Assembly (NCBI GenBank): GCA_023387715.1
Contig: JAEWHQ010000169.1
Coordinates: 1 to 5,371, forward strand
Direction: 5' to 3'
Source: Pseudomonadota bacterium
GTDB taxonomy: Bacteria > Pseudomonadota > Alphaproteobacteria > Rhizobiales > Rhizobiaceae
DNA: 5,371 nucleotides
The notes under the pieces were generated by a model, which made no database searches, had not been told where the DNA came from, and worked only from the letters and a program-made list of their open reading frames with translations. Positions 4,901 through 5,371 of the stretch are shown piece after piece. Position 1 is the stretch's first letter. Each line of letters starts with the position of its first letter. The translations under genes were made by a program, and so were the position numbers.

Positions 4901-4921
4901 CAGTTTTTAAAATAAAAACTG
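4901..4921. repeat. Perfect inverted repeat, 9-bp arms, possible regulator site
   Basis: CAGTTTTTA and TAAAAACTG are exact reverse complements separated by AAA, making a 21-bp dyad about 216 bp upstream of the luxR start and about 105 bp beyond the TetR-gene stop. LuxR-family and TetR-family regulators both bind dyads of about 18-22 bp, so either neighbouring product could bind here. As RNA it would be a weak A-U stem. A second, wider repeat encloses it: GTTTTATGA (4851-4859) with TCATAAAAC (4929-4937). Confidence 0.5.
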
Positions 4922-4989
4922 AATATTTTCATAAAACCTGAAAATAGCTATCAAGTACTTATAGCAATATCCATAGCACTTTATTGCTC

Positions 4990-5001
4990 CCAATTAATTG
5001 G
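4990..5001. repeat. Perfect 12-bp palindrome CCAATTAATTGG
   Basis: This palindrome starts 24 nt beyond the stop of the TetR-family gene. It could form a small hairpin in that transcript, but no T-tract follows it, so a terminator role is unconvincing. It could equally be a protein site. Confidence 0.4.
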
Positions 5002-5025
5002 CACTACTTGAGACAGACTTAAAAA

Positions 5026-5371
5026 TCAGCGCGGGGCATAACCACGATAAAATAAATCAACAGCACTTTGGACATTACGCTCAATGCGCTGAAAAACTTC
5101 TTCCTCGCTCAAAACACCAAACAGACGCGGCCGGTAAAGACCGGCAAAATACAAATCCACCAATTGAAAAGCTGCCAATTGCGTATCCGGAATTTCCAAT
5201 TCCTTGCGCGCGACCAACTGATCCAGAAAACCGGCCATTCTTTGCAGCATATGTTTAGGGCCACTGCGATAAAAGCCACTGGTCACATCCGGATTACGGT
5301 CACGGATGCCAAGCACAATCCGCTGTGCGCTGACAGCAGATTCAGCGAGAAAGCGCTGCGAAATCTGCATA
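5026..5371 (-). CDS. TetR/AcrR-family regulator, C-terminal part (truncated by window edge)
   Basis: About 115 codons to a TGA (complement of 5026-5028) are present; the frame is open to the right edge, so the N-terminal helix-turn-helix is outside the window. What is seen fits the all-helical C-terminal ligand-binding/dimerisation domain of TetR-type repressors. Supporting segments are a helix with AQRIVLGIRDRNPDV, then FYRSGPKHMLQRMAGFLDQL, the typical 'ELEIPDTQLAAFQLVDLYFAG' position (here immediately before LYRPRLFG), and a final amphipathic helix ERNVQSAVDLFYRGY. The Met at the complement of 5368-5370 is almost certainly internal. The ligand and targets cannot be deduced, and no efflux or metabolic partner gene is visible. 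It reads in the same direction as the LuxR-type gene, but the 340-bp gap argues against an operon. Confidence 0.75.
   Translation of the reverse strand, partial: MQISQRFLAESAVSAQRIVLGIRDRNPDVTSGFYRSGPKHMLQRMAGFLDQLVARKELEIPDTQLAAFQLVDLYFAGLYRPRLFGVLSEEEVFQRIERNVQSAVDLFYRGYAPR

Larger units (their letters stand above)
4686..5025. other. Intergenic region upstream of luxR: GC-rich island then very AT-rich DNA
   Basis: This 340-bp stretch separates two minus-strand genes and must hold the promoter of the LuxR-type gene. Positions 4721-4790 are about 61% GC. From about 4800 to 5020 the DNA is very AT-rich with many short A and T runs. Inverted repeats occur at 4901-4921, at 4851-4859/4929-4937 and at 4990-5001, and a direct repeat AGCAACA at 4813 and 4829. 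TATAAT at 4709-4714 (plus strand) has no matching -35 box. I could not assign a confident promoter on the minus strand. Apart from the low-confidence small ORF listed separately, no gene is seen. Confidence 0.6.

Overview
The window looks like chromosomal DNA from an alphaproteobacterium of the order Hyphomicrobiales (Rhizobiales), most like the Brucellaceae/Bartonellaceae end of that group. The main reason is a LuxR-type regulator (3900-4685, minus strand) that resembles, from memory, Brucella VjbR along its whole length. The composition is moderately AT-rich for an alphaproteobacterium, with very AT-rich intergenic stretches. The species cannot be named from this sequence alone.

Layout. Positions 1-63 hold a near-consensus promoter (TTGACA, 17 bp, CTATAA) that fires leftward out of the window from an AT-rich, A-tract-phased region. 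It has the look of an rRNA or tRNA promoter. Positions 282-713 (+) encode an Rrf2-family regulator with four cysteines suited to an Fe-S cluster. Its stop codon and that of the convergent znuA gene lie together in the palindrome TTAATTAA.

Positions 706-3849 are a complete high-affinity zinc uptake locus. znuA (periplasmic binding protein, minus strand) diverges from a compact znuC-znuB-zur operon (ATPase, permease, zinc-sensing repressor, plus strand). znuC and znuB overlap by 8 nt, and znuB and zur are 4 nt apart. The znuA/znuC intergenic region carries two copies of ATGTAATnnTATAAC exactly 21 bp apart, which are likely Zur operators covering both promoters. Zinc captured by ZnuA would pass through ZnuB, powered by ZnuC. 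Zn-loaded Zur, made from the same operon, would then shut the locus down. ZnuA, ZnuC and Zur all carry histidine clusters. A strong hairpin at 3855-3888 separates zur from the convergent LuxR gene and probably terminates both.

Positions 3900-4685 (-) encode the VjbR-like LuxR regulator, with no luxI-type synthase in view. Upstream, 4686-5025 is mostly AT-rich DNA. It contains a sharply GC-rich island (about 4721-4790) with a small open frame running into the start of the LuxR gene, and a perfect 9-bp-arm inverted repeat at 4901-4921. The right edge (5026-5371, -) is the C-terminal part of a TetR/AcrR-type regulator cut off by the window end.

The core genes are well-known families. The less explained parts are the GC-rich island and palindrome upstream of the LuxR gene, the paired Zur-type boxes, the rrf2 leader structures and the strong outward promoter at the left edge. 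I found no CRISPR array, insertion sequence or complete tRNA/rRNA gene.
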